From Achromobacter sp. B7 (GTDB taxonomy: Bacteria; Pseudomonadota; Gammaproteobacteria; Burkholderiales; Burkholderiaceae_B), in contig NZ_CP032084.1 in NCBI RefSeq assembly GCF_003600685.1, forward strand, positions 62,001 to 126,000: 64,000 bases of DNA. Direction: 5' to 3'. Both the position numbers and the translations under genes were made by a program. How positions within the stretch are numbered: the stretch's first letter is position 1; each line of letters begins with the position of its first letter. Below, piece after piece: positions 26,938 through 35,489 of the stretch. Under the pieces are notes generated by a model, which worked only from the letters and a program-made list of their open reading frames with translations, was not told the DNA's origin and ran no database searches.

Positions 26938-27882
26938 CTACCCCGCCTCTTGCGCCACAATCCCCAGTTCCGCCGCATACCCCGCCAACTGCGCGCCCAC
27001 GTGCAGCTTCAACGCGTCCACGAACAACTTGATCTTTGCATCCACGAATTGTCGTGATGGGTACAGCGCATACACGTTGCGCTGGTTCGTGTAATAGCCG
27101 GGCAGCACCCGCACCAGCGTGCCCCGGCGCAGATCCTCGATTGCCGAGAAGCCGGCAAGCAGGCCGATGCCCGCGCCATCGCGCAGGGCCGTCGCCATGG
27201 CGTCCATATCGTTCACGCCGAAATGCGCGCCGGGCGGGCAGTGGGTGAACGTGCCATCCGCGCTTTCCAGATGCCATTCGTCCGGGGCGTAGTCCACGGT
27301 GCTGAGCAGCACGCAGTCATGCCGGGCAAGGTCTTCGGGGGTTTGCACGGGCGGATGCTGCTTCAGGTAGGCGGGCGATGCGGCCAGGATGCAGTGGCTG
27401 ACGCCGATTTTCTGGCTGACGTAGGTGGAGTCGGGCAAGGCGCGCGCGATCACGATCCCGACGTCAAGCTGCTCTTCCAGCAGGTTCGGCATGCGCTGCG
27501 AAAGCAGCAGGTCAACGGAAACATCGGGGTATTCCTGTCTGTAAGCCATCGCCGCGCGGGTGACCAGAGTGCGACCCAGGCCAGGCACCGCGTGAACGCG
27601 CAAGACGCCACGTGGCGAGATCGTTGCACGGCCTGCTTCGGCTTCCGCCCGTTCGACATCGCCCAGGATCGCCACACAGCGGTCATAGAACCGATGCCCC
27701 ACGTCGGTCACAACCAGGCGGCGGGTGGATCGCTGGATCAGCCGGGCGTTCAGCCCTTCTTCCAGCGTCGTGACCGCGCGTGAAATGTTGCCGACCGTGG
27801 TGGAAAGGTGGTTGGCGACGGCAGTGAAGCTGCCCATTTCGACCACCTTCGCAAACACCGACATGTTGTAAAGCTTGTCCAT
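26938..27882 (-). CDS. LysR family transcriptional regulator
   Basis: A 314-residue LysR regulator with the winged HTH at 1-60 ('VVEMGSFTAVANHL' and 'ISRAVTTLEEGLNARLIQRSTRRL') and a periplasmic-binding-protein-like sensor domain. It is divergent from the aldehyde dehydrogenase operon with a 155-bp shared upstream region, so that operon is the expected target. The C-terminus is some 15 residues longer than usual. Confidence 0.93.
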   Translation of the reverse strand: MDKLYNMSVFAKVVEMGSFTAVANHLSTTVGNISRAVTTLEEGLNARLIQRSTRRLVVTDVGHRFYDRCVAILGDVERAEAEAGRATISPRGVLRVHAVPGLGRTLVTRAAMAYRQEYPDVSVDLLLSQRMPNLLEEQLDVGIVIARALPDSTYVSQKIGVSHCILAASPAYLKQHPPVQTPEDLARHDCVLLSTVDYAPDEWHLESADGTFTHCPPGAHFGVNDMDAMATALRDGAGIGLLAGFSAIEDLRRGTLVRVLPGYYTNQRNVYALYPSRQFVDAKIKLFVDALKLHVGAQLAGYAAELGIVAQEAG

Positions 27883-28037
27883 CGTGGGTCCATTGTGGGG
27901 GGGGCGACTTTTCCTCTGGCAGAGAAAGTCATTCCTTCGCCGGGGGCTAAATCCGCGCCCGTCTCGCGCCTAGACTTCGTTCCATGGTCAGGTCCTGGCC
28001 CGGCAGGAAACGAACAATCTTATCGGAGTTTGCAGCC

Positions 28038-29474
28038 ATGAACGGCAACTATGATCCGCTTTACCTCTTCATCAACGGCGAATGGATAGGCGCTGGCGAC
28101 CGCGACACCGCCGCCGTCATCAACCCGGCCACGCACCAGGAACTGGGCCGCGTGCCGCTTGCGACGCCCGCCGACCTGGAGCGCGCGCTTGACGTGACGC
28201 AGCAGGCGTTCAATGCATGGCGCACCGCGTTTCCCAACGAGCGTGCCCGGGTGCTCAAGCGCGGTGCGGAATTGATGCGCGAGCGGGCCGAGCACATTGC
28301 CACGCTGATGACGCTTGAAGAAGGCAAGCCGCTGGTTGAAAGCCGTGATGAAGTGTTGCGCGCGGCCGATTACTTCGACTGGTTTGCCGAAGAAGCCAAA
28401 CGCATAGACGGCCGCGTGGTGCCCGCCAACCGCCCCGGCGTGCAGCAGCTGGTCAAGCGGCAAGCAATCGGGCCGGTGGCCGCTTTCACGCCCTGGAACT
28501 TTCCGGCCATCACGCCGGCACGCAAGCTTGCCGCCGCGCTTGCCGCCGGGTGCAGCGTCATCATCAAGCCGGGCGAAGAAAGCCCCGCCACCGCGCTGGC
28601 ACTGGCACGTGCCCTGGACGATGCCGGCCTGCCCAAAGGCGTGCTGCAAGTGGTCTTTGGCGTGCCCGACGACGTCTCGCGGCAGTTGATTGCGTCTCCG
28701 GTGATCCGCAAGGTGACGTTCACCGGGTCGGTGCCGATTGGCAGGTTGTTGTCGGCACGCGCCGCCGAAGGGGTGAAGCCCATCACGCTGGAGCTGGGCG
28801 GGCACGGGCCGGTTCTGGTGTTCAACGATGCCGACGTCGCACGCGCCGCGGTCGAAGGCGCCGCCAACCGGTTTCGTGGTACGGGCCAGGTCTGCATTTC
28901 GTCGACACGCTTTCTGGTGCAGCGCGGTGTCTATGACGAATTCCGCGAACATTTCGTCAAGGCCACGCGCGCCCTGAAAGTGGGCAACGGGCTTGATCCC
29001 GCCACGCAGGTCGGGCCGCTGGCGAACCCGCGCCAACTTGAGAAGATGCAGGCCTTGATCGCGGATGCGGTGGCGTGCGGGGCCACGGTGCTGACTGGCG
29101 GCAAAGCCATCGAAGGGGAAGGCTATTTCTTCGAACCGACAGTGCTGGCCGATGTACCGATGCAAGCCAGGATCATGCACGAAGAGCCCTTTGGCCCCAT
29201 CGCGGTGCTGATGGCCTTTGATGAGCTTGCGGACGGTTTGCAGGAAGCCAACCGCTTGCCCTACGGCTTGTCCGCCTACGCGTTCACCCGCGATGCGCGC
29301 ACGGCGATCGACGTGGCCGATGGGCTGGAAGCCGGCATGATCGGCATCAACCAATATCGCATCGTCGCGACCGAGCTGCCGTTCGGGGGCATGAAGGAAA
29401 GCGGACACGGTTCGGAAGGCGGCGTTGAAGGTATCGAGTACTACCTCACGCACAAGTTCATCAGTCAGGCTTGA
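28038..29474 (+). CDS. NAD(P)-dependent aldehyde dehydrogenase, succinate-semialdehyde type
   Basis: A 478-residue aldehyde dehydrogenase. Key parts are TPWNFPAITPARKLAAALAA (151-170), the FTGS cofactor loop (228-231), the general base Glu252 in LELGGHGP, and the nucleophile Cys286 in GTGQVCISSTRF. EEPFGP follows later. Overall pattern is that of GabD-like succinate-semialdehyde or related semialdehyde dehydrogenases. The ATG at 28038 is preferred since it begins the conserved LFINGEW segment. It starts an operon with a carboxymuconolactone decarboxylase-family gene and a quinone oxidoreductase, so an aromatic or nitro-organic breakdown product may be the actual aldehyde. Confidence 0.9.
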   Translation: MNGNYDPLYLFINGEWIGAGDRDTAAVINPATHQELGRVPLATPADLERALDVTQQAFNAWRTAFPNERARVLKRGAELMRERAEHIATLMTLEEGKPLVESRDEVLRAADYFDWFAEEAKRIDGRVVPANRPGVQQLVKRQAIGPVAAFTPWNFPAITPARKLAAALAAGCSVIIKPGEESPATALALARALDDAGLPKGVLQVVFGVPDDVSRQLIASPVIRKVTFTGSVPIGRLLSARAAEGVKPITLELGGHGPVLVFNDADVARAAVEGAANRFRGTGQVCISSTRFLVQRGVYDEFREHFVKATRALKVGNGLDPATQVGPLANPRQLEKMQALIADAVACGATVLTGGKAIEGEGYFFEPTVLADVPMQARIMHEEPFGPIAVLMAFDELADGLQEANRLPYGLSAYAFTRDARTAIDVADGLEAGMIGINQYRIVATELPFGGMKESGHGSEGGVEGIEYYLTHKFISQA

Positions 29475-29487
29475 ACAGGGAAAGCAC

Positions 29488-29838
29488 ATGTCCAACATCG
29501 ATTTCAGCCAGCCGCGTGAGGCCGCGCGCGCCTTTACGCCCACGCTGTCGGCCTTCGTCGACAACACGCTTTACCCCGACGTGTGGGGCGACCCCGCGCT
29601 GGGGCTCCGAGACCGCAGCCTGGTCACCGTGGCCGCGCTGATTGCCGCTGGCCACACGGACGAACTGCCTGCCCATTTGCGTCGCGCCGTCGGCAACGGT
29701 GTGACGCGTGAAGAACTGGCGGCGGCGATCACGCACCTGGCGTTCTACGTCGGCTTTCCCGCAGCAATTACCGCATCGGCGATTGCACAACACACACTTG
29801 CCGCAACACCCGAAATCGGCGCGAAGGACAAGCAATGA
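29488..29838 (+). CDS. Carboxymuconolactone decarboxylase family protein
   Basis: A 116-residue all-helical protein. The 'LGLRDRSLVTVAALIAAGHTDELPAHLRRAVGNGVTREE' run is the CMD core; the second helix carries His but not the CxxC of AhpD-type peroxidases. Enzymes of the family decarboxylate 4-carboxymuconolactone, while many others have no known reaction. The ATG at 29488 is preceded by CAGGGAAA. The gene lies 13 bp after the dehydrogenase and overlaps the next gene by ATGA, so all three are translated as a unit. Confidence 0.88.
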   Translation: MSNIDFSQPREAARAFTPTLSAFVDNTLYPDVWGDPALGLRDRSLVTVAALIAAGHTDELPAHLRRAVGNGVTREELAAAITHLAFYVGFPAAITASAIAQHTLAATPEIGAKDKQ

Positions 29839-30824
29839 AAGCGATTATTTTTGAACAGTTTGGCGAGGCCGACGTGCTTGAAGTGGCCGATGTTCCCCCG
29901 CCCGAAATGCGCCCGGACGACCTTATCGTCCGCGTGCATGCCGCTGGCGTGAATCGCGCCGACCTGACGCACCGCCGGGGTGGCTACGGCCGCCCGAATT
30001 TTGGCGATTCCACCATCATGGGCCTGGAGATTGCCGGCGTAGTGCTGCAAGCAGGAAGCGCCGTGCGTGGATTCAAGGTGGGCGACCGCGTGATGGGTGT
30101 GGTGGGCGGCGGCGCCTACGCGGAAGTTGCGCGCTTGGACTGGCGCATGGCCTTGCCCGTTCCCGACGCGCTGGATTACGTCCATGCCGCCGCGATCCCC
30201 GAAGTGTTCGTCACCGCGCACGAAGCCATGCTGCACCTTGGGCGCTTGCGTGCCGGAGATTCCGTGCTGATCCACGCGGCGGCCGGCGGCGTGGGTTCCG
30301 CGGCGGTGCAGCTTGCCAGAGCGACGGGCGCCACCGTGTACGCCACGGCCGAGGCCAGCAAGCTGGCACAGGTGCAGCAACTGGGCGCCGATTGCGTCAT
30401 CGACTATCGCACGCAGGACTACGCGCGGGTCGTGGCCGAACACACGTCCAAGCGGGGCGTGGACGTAGTCATCGACTTCATCGGCGCGCCCAACTTCGCA
30501 CGCAACATCGCGTCGCTGGCCAACGGCGGGCGGCTGGTTCAGGTGGGTATCCTGGGCGGCGGCGGCCAGGTCAACATCGCGCTTGAAGACATCCTCTATC
30601 GCCATCTGCAAATTTTTGGCACCGTCATGAAATCGCGTCCACAAGCCGAAAAACACGCAATGGTGCAGCGCTTTCGCGAGCATTGGCTGGACCGCTTTTC
30701 CAGCGGCGCCGGGCTGGTTCCCGTCGTCGACAGCACCTATACGCTTGAACGCGCATCGGACGCGCACCGCCGAATGGAATCGTCCCAGAACGTGGGGAAG
30801 ATCATTTTGACGATGGGGGCGTAG
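29835..30824 (+). CDS. NAD(P)H quinone oxidoreductase, MDR family
   Basis: A 329-residue medium-chain reductase lacking the zinc ligands of true alcohol dehydrogenases. The N-terminal GroES-like domain ends near residue 120. The Rossmann domain has AAAGGVGSAAVQLAR near 150, the usual AxxGGVG cofactor loop of quinone reductases. 'QVGILGGG' near 240 and the C-terminal 'ERASDAHRRMESSQNVGKIIL' are typical of the PIG3-like group. It closes the operon begun by the aldehyde dehydrogenase. Confidence 0.92.
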   Translation: MKAIIFEQFGEADVLEVADVPPPEMRPDDLIVRVHAAGVNRADLTHRRGGYGRPNFGDSTIMGLEIAGVVLQAGSAVRGFKVGDRVMGVVGGGAYAEVARLDWRMALPVPDALDYVHAAAIPEVFVTAHEAMLHLGRLRAGDSVLIHAAAGGVGSAAVQLARATGATVYATAEASKLAQVQQLGADCVIDYRTQDYARVVAEHTSKRGVDVVIDFIGAPNFARNIASLANGGRLVQVGILGGGGQVNIALEDILYRHLQIFGTVMKSRPQAEKHAMVQRFREHWLDRFSSGAGLVPVVDSTYTLERASDAHRRMESSQNVGKIILTMGA

Positions 30825-30910
30825 GGGAACCAGGGCAGCGCGCGCGGGTGCCTGGGGCGCCAATCAGTTGTATCCTTTTGCCCGTCGTCATCATTCACGA
30901 GAGAGCGCGC

Positions 30911-31510
30911 GTGCATTGTCAAACTTGTGGGGCGGCGCATCGCGGTCGTGGCCGGCTTTGCGACGAGTGCAGCAAAACCTTGTCCGGCTTGTCCGACGCC
31001 AAGCAGGCGCCGCCACCGCTGGGTGGCTTCGATGTGGAAAAGGAGCCGGCTGCTCCGACGTATAAAGAACCGCTCTCCAAGGAGGGCGGCTGGCATCGGC
31101 CGCAGCTCGTGCGCATGGACGTCATACCCATCGCGCTGGCGGGCCGTTCGCTACAGCGGGGATGGCTTACCGCGTTCGGCGCGGCGGGGCTGGCCGTCAC
31201 CATTGGCGAAGTGGCTTTCAAGTGGGGCGTGTGGTGGTTCTGGTTTGTTGTGCCCAGCGCGATTGCGTTTCTGATCGGCCATGGTTTGATGAAGAAGCGG
31301 TTTGTACGGCTTGCCGGCTTGTTCAACTTCGAAGCCGATAAGTCGGGGCGGGTCTACCTCACCACGATGGGTGGGAGCTGCCCCGTCTGCAATGCGGAAA
31401 TCAAGCTGAAAGATATCGGGCCGCAGAAGCGCAGCAAGACGGTCATTCAGTGTGCGGATAACAGGACGCATCAATGGGCGTTCGACCCCAAGCAGCTGGA
31501 GTCGCTGTAG
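30911..31510 (+). CDS. Zinc-ribbon membrane protein of unknown function
   Basis: A 199-residue protein I do not recognise. The N-terminus carries two CxxC pairs (Cys3/Cys6 and Cys17/Cys20), a zinc-ribbon pattern. Two close hydrophobic segments follow at about 95-140 ('WLTAFGAAGLAVTIG', 'WWFWFVVPSAIAFLIG'). The C-terminal part has another CPVC plus a later Cys and His, a possible second ribbon. This gives cytoplasmic metal-binding ends around a membrane hairpin. The GTG at 30911 after GAGAGAG is chosen; a GTG at 30848 would add 21 uncharacteristic residues. It stands alone on its strand and converges with a minus-strand gene. Confidence 0.7.
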   Translation: MHCQTCGAAHRGRGRLCDECSKTLSGLSDAKQAPPPLGGFDVEKEPAAPTYKEPLSKEGGWHRPQLVRMDVIPIALAGRSLQRGWLTAFGAAGLAVTIGEVAFKWGVWWFWFVVPSAIAFLIGHGLMKKRFVRLAGLFNFEADKSGRVYLTTMGGSCPVCNAEIKLKDIGPQKRSKTVIQCADNRTHQWAFDPKQLESL

Positions 31511-31519
31511 CCGGGTGGT

Positions 31520-32176
31520 TCATTCATCCACCGAACGCATATCGCAGGTCGTCTCGGCGGACGCGCAGAGGCCCCGAAACCACGCGCGGCCCCGCGCACG
31601 ATCCTTCGGGGCAAGGCGTTCGAATTTCTCGTTGTTGCGCATCTCGTAATCAAGCAGCAGCCAGTCGCCTTCGCATGCCACGATGCCTTGCAGCGTGGCG
31701 CGTTCGGTCAGCCAGTCGTGGCCCAGGTCCAGCAGCCGTTCGGTGGCGATGTCCGGGCGCGCGTAACCCCGCGCCGATTGGATGCCGACTTGCGCATCCG
31801 CCGCTTCGATCCAGCCTTCGCCGCGATACACGGGCCGGGGCTGGCTGACGTCGCCACCCGTCATGTCGTCGCTGGCATTCTTGATCTTGAGCCAGCCGTC
31901 GCGCGCCTCGGTGACATCGAACGTGACGCTGTAGTAATCGATATCCGGATCGGGGCCATCGCCCAGCGTAGTGGGCAGGCTGCCCAGCACGTCGGACGTG
32001 GCGGACGCCTCGGCGCGCACCAGAATTTCGGACTTCTGGTTGGTGGTCCACCCTGAAAAGGCGCATGCCGTCGGGCCTGGCGGCGTCCAGGCGGCGACGC
32101 TGGACGGGGCTTGCGCGCCCACAAGGGGCGGCAGCGTCAGCGCGGCAAGCAGCACAAGCGTACGTTGAACGGTCAT
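31520..32176 (-). CDS. Exported SH3-like protein, uncharacterised
   Basis: A 218-residue protein with a 21-residue signal peptide ending GAQA. The mature part resembles bacterial SH3-type repeats: 'SEILVRAEASATSDVLGSLPTTL' is the conserved opening (usually 'LNVRAGPSTSSPVLGTL') and 'RDGWLKIKNAS' the closing strand. It has five cysteines that could form disulphides in the periplasm. Function unknown. It starts 6 bp after the lipoprotein stop, so the two are likely cotranscribed. Confidence 0.72.
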   Translation of the reverse strand: MTVQRTLVLLAALTLPPLVGAQAPSSVAAWTPPGPTACAFSGWTTNQKSEILVRAEASATSDVLGSLPTTLGDGPDPDIDYYSVTFDVTEARDGWLKIKNASDDMTGGDVSQPRPVYRGEGWIEAADAQVGIQSARGYARPDIATERLLDLGHDWLTERATLQGIVACEGDWLLLDYEMRNNEKFERLAPKDRARGRAWFRGLCASAETTCDMRSVDE

Positions 32177-32182
32177 TGGGAA

Positions 32183-32635
32183 TTACCGCTGAAGGCAGCT
32201 GCTGATGTCCGAAGCGAGCCGGGCCATTTCCTTGTCCACGCCCAGGTCCGTGCAATAAGCGCCCGCGCCACGCAAAGACAGCTTCAAGGTAGACGTCTTC
32301 TTTGAGACCTCGGCCCGCAGACGGAAGCCGCCGGTGTTGGGCGTGCTGTAATTTTTTGACTCCAGCACGCCGGATTGCGTGTCGCGGATGGCGTAGCCGC
32401 TGTCGAACAGCGAACCATGGTCTTTGCTGGAGACGCTTGCCTGATCGATGCAGGCGAACACCGCATCAACCGATGCGTTTTGCGGCACCGCGATCGACGC
32501 GCTTTTGCTGGGACCGAATGCGTCGCACATGCCGGAAGACATAGAACAAGCGCCCAGCAATGCGGCAATACCCAACGTCAATGCCAGGCGGCCCGATCGC
32601 TGCCAGCTTGCCCACGCCTTGCGATTGCAGTGCAT
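32183..32635 (-). CDS. Putative lipoprotein, uncharacterised
   Basis: A 150-residue protein with a type II signal peptide: Arg/Lys-rich start, hydrophobic core 'LALTLGIAALLG' and lipobox LGAC with the lipidated Cys at about residue 30. The mature chain contains four further Cys and no domain I recognise. GGAG is well placed before the ATG at 32635; the longer frame upstream is not signal-like. It probably sits in an envelope membrane together with the exported SH3-like product of the next gene. Confidence 0.75.
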   Translation of the reverse strand: MHCNRKAWASWQRSGRLALTLGIAALLGACSMSSGMCDAFGPSKSASIAVPQNASVDAVFACIDQASVSSKDHGSLFDSGYAIRDTQSGVLESKNYSTPNTGGFRLRAEVSKKTSTLKLSLRGAGAYCTDLGVDKEMARLASDISSCLQR

Positions 32636-32684
32636 ATCCTTGATCTCCTGAAACGCCTTGAAGTGCCATGAAGTGGCACCGTGG

Positions 32685-33560
32685 TTACCGTGTCGCAGCG
32701 ATATTCGCGCGCCGCAACGAGGCGCGCAACGTGTGTTCCAGCTGGCCCAGACCCACATTGCCGCAGCCAACCAAGGTCAGTTCCTGCAAGCGTCGCAACG
32801 TTGCCAGCACGCTGATATCCGCAATGCGCGCGCAGTACTGGATGTTCAGAAATTCCAACTCGGCAAGGGTCGCAATCGAGCCGATCGTATCCAGCAAGGG
32901 TAGGTTCTTCAGACGCAGCGAACGCAGGCCGGGCAGCTGTTCAATGCCGGATAGCGTTGTCAGGGTCCGCCCACCCAACAGGCCAAGCGCGACCAGCGGC
33001 AGCGGCGCCAGGCGATTGAACAGCGACGAATCGAACGGCACGTTCCACAGGTTCAGTTCTTTCAACGCCAGCTGCAACGCGCTATCCACCAACGCGCCGC
33101 GCCGATCGGGAATGGCCGATAGCGATATCAACGCGGGGAAGTCCTGTGGGTCCAAGCGCAGCGTTGCGCCGACGGTCAGGGATTCCAGGCGGGGCATCGG
33201 ACCCGCCTGCCAGGTATAGGTGCCCGATTGGGGATGCATGGACAAGTGGCGCAGGCTGGCGGGCAGCATATCGGCGCGCAGCCCCTTTACGACGCTGGGC
33301 AGGATGACGCCCGGTCCAATCGACAAATGGACCAGCGAGGGCAGCCGGGCGATGAGCTCGGGCAGGACTTGCAGGGGATCTTCGTGCGGCGCCCACAGGT
33401 GCACGTCTGTGATCTGGGCCAGCGTGGCCTCGTCCGGTGGCGCATCGTAGAACACGAGGCGCGCATCGTCGCCGGGAAAGTGCGCGGACTGGCGGCTATG
33501 CATGAAGCGCCAAGTCTGATCCCGGCCGGGCAGGGGCGTCGAAAACGGGATGGGCGACAT
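32685..33560 (-). CDS. Leucine-rich repeat protein
   Basis: A 291-residue protein. From about residue 55 onward it shows irregular LRR units of roughly 20-25 residues ('LPSLVHLSIGPGVILPS', 'LKELNLWNVPF', 'LPGLRSLRLKNLPLLDTI', 'LAELEFLNIQYCARIADIS', 'LRRLQELTLVGCGN'). No signal peptide is evident, so it is probably cytoplasmic unless secreted by a specialised system. Without a catalytic domain such proteins usually bind other proteins. The ATG at 33560 follows GGAAAA. The next two genes on the strand are small exported proteins; a shared operon is possible (49-bp gap). Confidence 0.75.
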   Translation of the reverse strand: MSPIPFSTPLPGRDQTWRFMHSRQSAHFPGDDARLVFYDAPPDEATLAQITDVHLWAPHEDPLQVLPELIARLPSLVHLSIGPGVILPSVVKGLRADMLPASLRHLSMHPQSGTYTWQAGPMPRLESLTVGATLRLDPQDFPALISLSAIPDRRGALVDSALQLALKELNLWNVPFDSSLFNRLAPLPLVALGLLGGRTLTTLSGIEQLPGLRSLRLKNLPLLDTIGSIATLAELEFLNIQYCARIADISVLATLRRLQELTLVGCGNVGLGQLEHTLRASLRRANIAATR

Positions 33561-33651
33561 GCGGTTTTCCAAAGGAATTTGGATCGCCAGTTTACGACGC
33601 GGATCAAGACCGCGATCACCCATGTGTAGCGCGGCCCGGGCTCTTTGGGCC

Positions 33652-34068
33652 TTATGGGGCCGACCTGTCAAAAACGTGAACGACGCGGAAGCGCTCACAC
33701 ACCAGCATCATGTCCGGCGAGTAACCGCCATTGCGTTCGAAGTAGGCAATGTGTTCGTCGCGCCAGACCGGGTACGGGCCTTCGCCTTCGGCGACGGCGA
33801 ACGCTTCGTCGACCTGGTCAAAGCGCTGGATCAATACGCCGGTCGTCTCGATGACGCAGGCGGGGCGGCCCTGGCCGTCCAGCACGACATCGCGCCGGCC
33901 CGCTTGGGGTACGGGCTCTTCGTCGCCGAAGTGGTGCAGCGCCCCGCAAGTGGCGGTCTTGGTTCCGGCCAGCACAAGGGCCAGCAAGGCGTCGGCAAGT
34001 TCCGGCGAATCGCCGAATTGAAACGTCACGGCGTCTTCGAAGGGGGCGGGTGGTTTCATGGTTGGCAT
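33652..34068 (-). CDS. ASCH domain-containing protein
   Basis: A 138-residue ASCH-fold protein (formerly DUF984). The family signature is seen in 'FGDSPELADALLALVLAGTKTATCGAL' near the N-terminus and 'PYPVWRDEHIAYFERNGGYSPDMMLVCERFRVV' near the C-terminus. ASCH proteins have an RNA-binding PUA-like beta-barrel; some hydrolyse N4-acetylcytidine. An ATG three codons in is an equal start candidate. The gene is not tightly linked to neighbours (91 bp to the LRR gene). Confidence 0.88.
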   Translation of the reverse strand: MPTMKPPAPFEDAVTFQFGDSPELADALLALVLAGTKTATCGALHHFGDEEPVPQAGRRDVVLDGQGRPACVIETTGVLIQRFDQVDEAFAVAEGEGPYPVWRDEHIAYFERNGGYSPDMMLVCERFRVVHVFDRSAP

Positions 34069-34241
34069 GGGTGCTGCACCTGATTCGGGTCGGGGATGGA
34101 CGTTGTGCGGTCCACGGCCAGGCGCCTCTTTTCAGCGCGGGCCGAGTACAAGACAGAAACGTGATGATGGCATTCTAGTGACTTTGATGCGGGCGAGCCG
34201 TGACCCCGCCGGCATGCCCATTACGTGCCACCGCCCAGCCC

Positions 34242-35489
34242 CTACGCGCCTGCCGCCGCGCGCGCGTGCGACCGTGACGTCAGGGTGGCCAGCATCGCCG
34301 CCACCAGCAGCACCACGGCGCTGACTGCAAAGGTGCTTCGATACCCGCTGTGGTCGAACAGCAGCCCCCCTATCGTCGACCCCAGCGCAATGGACAGCTG
34401 GATCACCGCCACCATCAAGCCGCCTGCGGCTTCGGCGGATCGGGGCATGGCTTGCGCCACCCAACTCCACCAGCCGACGGGCGCGGCAGTGGCCAGCAGC
34501 CCCCACAAGCCCAACAGCATCGCGACCACGGTCAGCGAGGCGCCGAATGGGATCAGCGCCAGGGCGATGACCGCCATCAACACGGGGATGACGATCAGGG
34601 GCGGATACAGGCCTTTTTTGAGGACCGTGCCAATCAGGCCGGTGCTCACGACGCCCGCCACGCCAATGGCCAGCAAGACCAGCGACAACGCCGACACGCC
34701 CACGTGCGTGACGGTTTCCAGGAAAGGCCGCAAATAGGTGAACAGCGCGAATTGCCCCATGAAGAACGCACCGCAAGCGGCCATGGCCAGCGCAACGAAG
34801 GGGCGCTTGAGCAGCGTGACTGCGTTGCCCGACGCTCGCGTAGGCGGCTCGGCTTGCATGGCGGGCAGGCTGACCCATTGCCACGCCAGCGCCAGTGCCG
34901 CCACCGGCACCAGGCACAGGAAGGCGCCGCGCCACCCTATCGCCGCCGCCAGGTAGCTGCCCAGCGGCGGCGCCACGACGGTGGCCAGCGCATTGCCGCC
35001 ATTGAAGACGGCCAAGGCGCGTGGCACCTGAAGCGGCGGTACCAGCCGCATGGCGGTCGCCGCCGACATCGACCAGAAACCGCCGATGACCACGCCGATC
35101 AGCGCGCGGCCCACCATGTACACCGGGTAATTCGGCGCCAGCGCCACGGTGGCGCCAGAGACGGCCATCAGCGCCGTCAATCCCAGCAACAGCGACTTGC
35201 GGTTCATGCTGCCGGCCAGTCTGCCGATGGACAGGCTGGTCAGTACGGCGAACGCGCCCGAAATGGCAATGCCCTGCCCCGCCAGCCCTTCGCTGACCTG
35301 GAGGTCCGTGGCGATCAGGGTCAGCAGGCTGACCGGCATGAATTCCGAGGCGATCAGCGCAAAGACGCACAACGTCATCGCGAAGACGCCACCCCAATGG
35401 GCCGGCGCATCGGGGCTGACGTGCCCAGCGCCGGGTGCGTCGTGATCCGGCGTGCCGGCCGCCGTGGCCTGCTGCGTGGATGTGGTCAT
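34242..35489 (-). CDS. MFS transporter, DHA1 type
   Basis: A 415-residue 12-helix major facilitator. The 'GQGIAISGAFAVLTSLSIGRLAGSMNRKSLL' loop between helices 2 and 3 fits the drug/sugar efflux DHA1 family (AraJ/NepI-like). The N-terminal 40 residues are hydrophilic. Its ATG overlaps the stop of the Tat-exported hydrolase gene (ATGA, 35486-35489), so the two are translationally coupled. An export role for a product or inhibitor connected to the hydrolase is likely; substrate unknown. Confidence 0.9.
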   Translation of the reverse strand: MTTSTQQATAAGTPDHDAPGAGHVSPDAPAHWGGVFAMTLCVFALIASEFMPVSLLTLIATDLQVSEGLAGQGIAISGAFAVLTSLSIGRLAGSMNRKSLLLGLTALMAVSGATVALAPNYPVYMVGRALIGVVIGGFWSMSAATAMRLVPPLQVPRALAVFNGGNALATVVAPPLGSYLAAAIGWRGAFLCLVPVAALALAWQWVSLPAMQAEPPTRASGNAVTLLKRPFVALAMAACGAFFMGQFALFTYLRPFLETVTHVGVSALSLVLLAIGVAGVVSTGLIGTVLKKGLYPPLIVIPVLMAVIALALIPFGASLTVVAMLLGLWGLLATAAPVGWWSWVAQAMPRSAEAAGGLMVAVIQLSIALGSTIGGLLFDHSGYRSTFAVSAVVLLVAAMLATLTSRSHARAAAGA

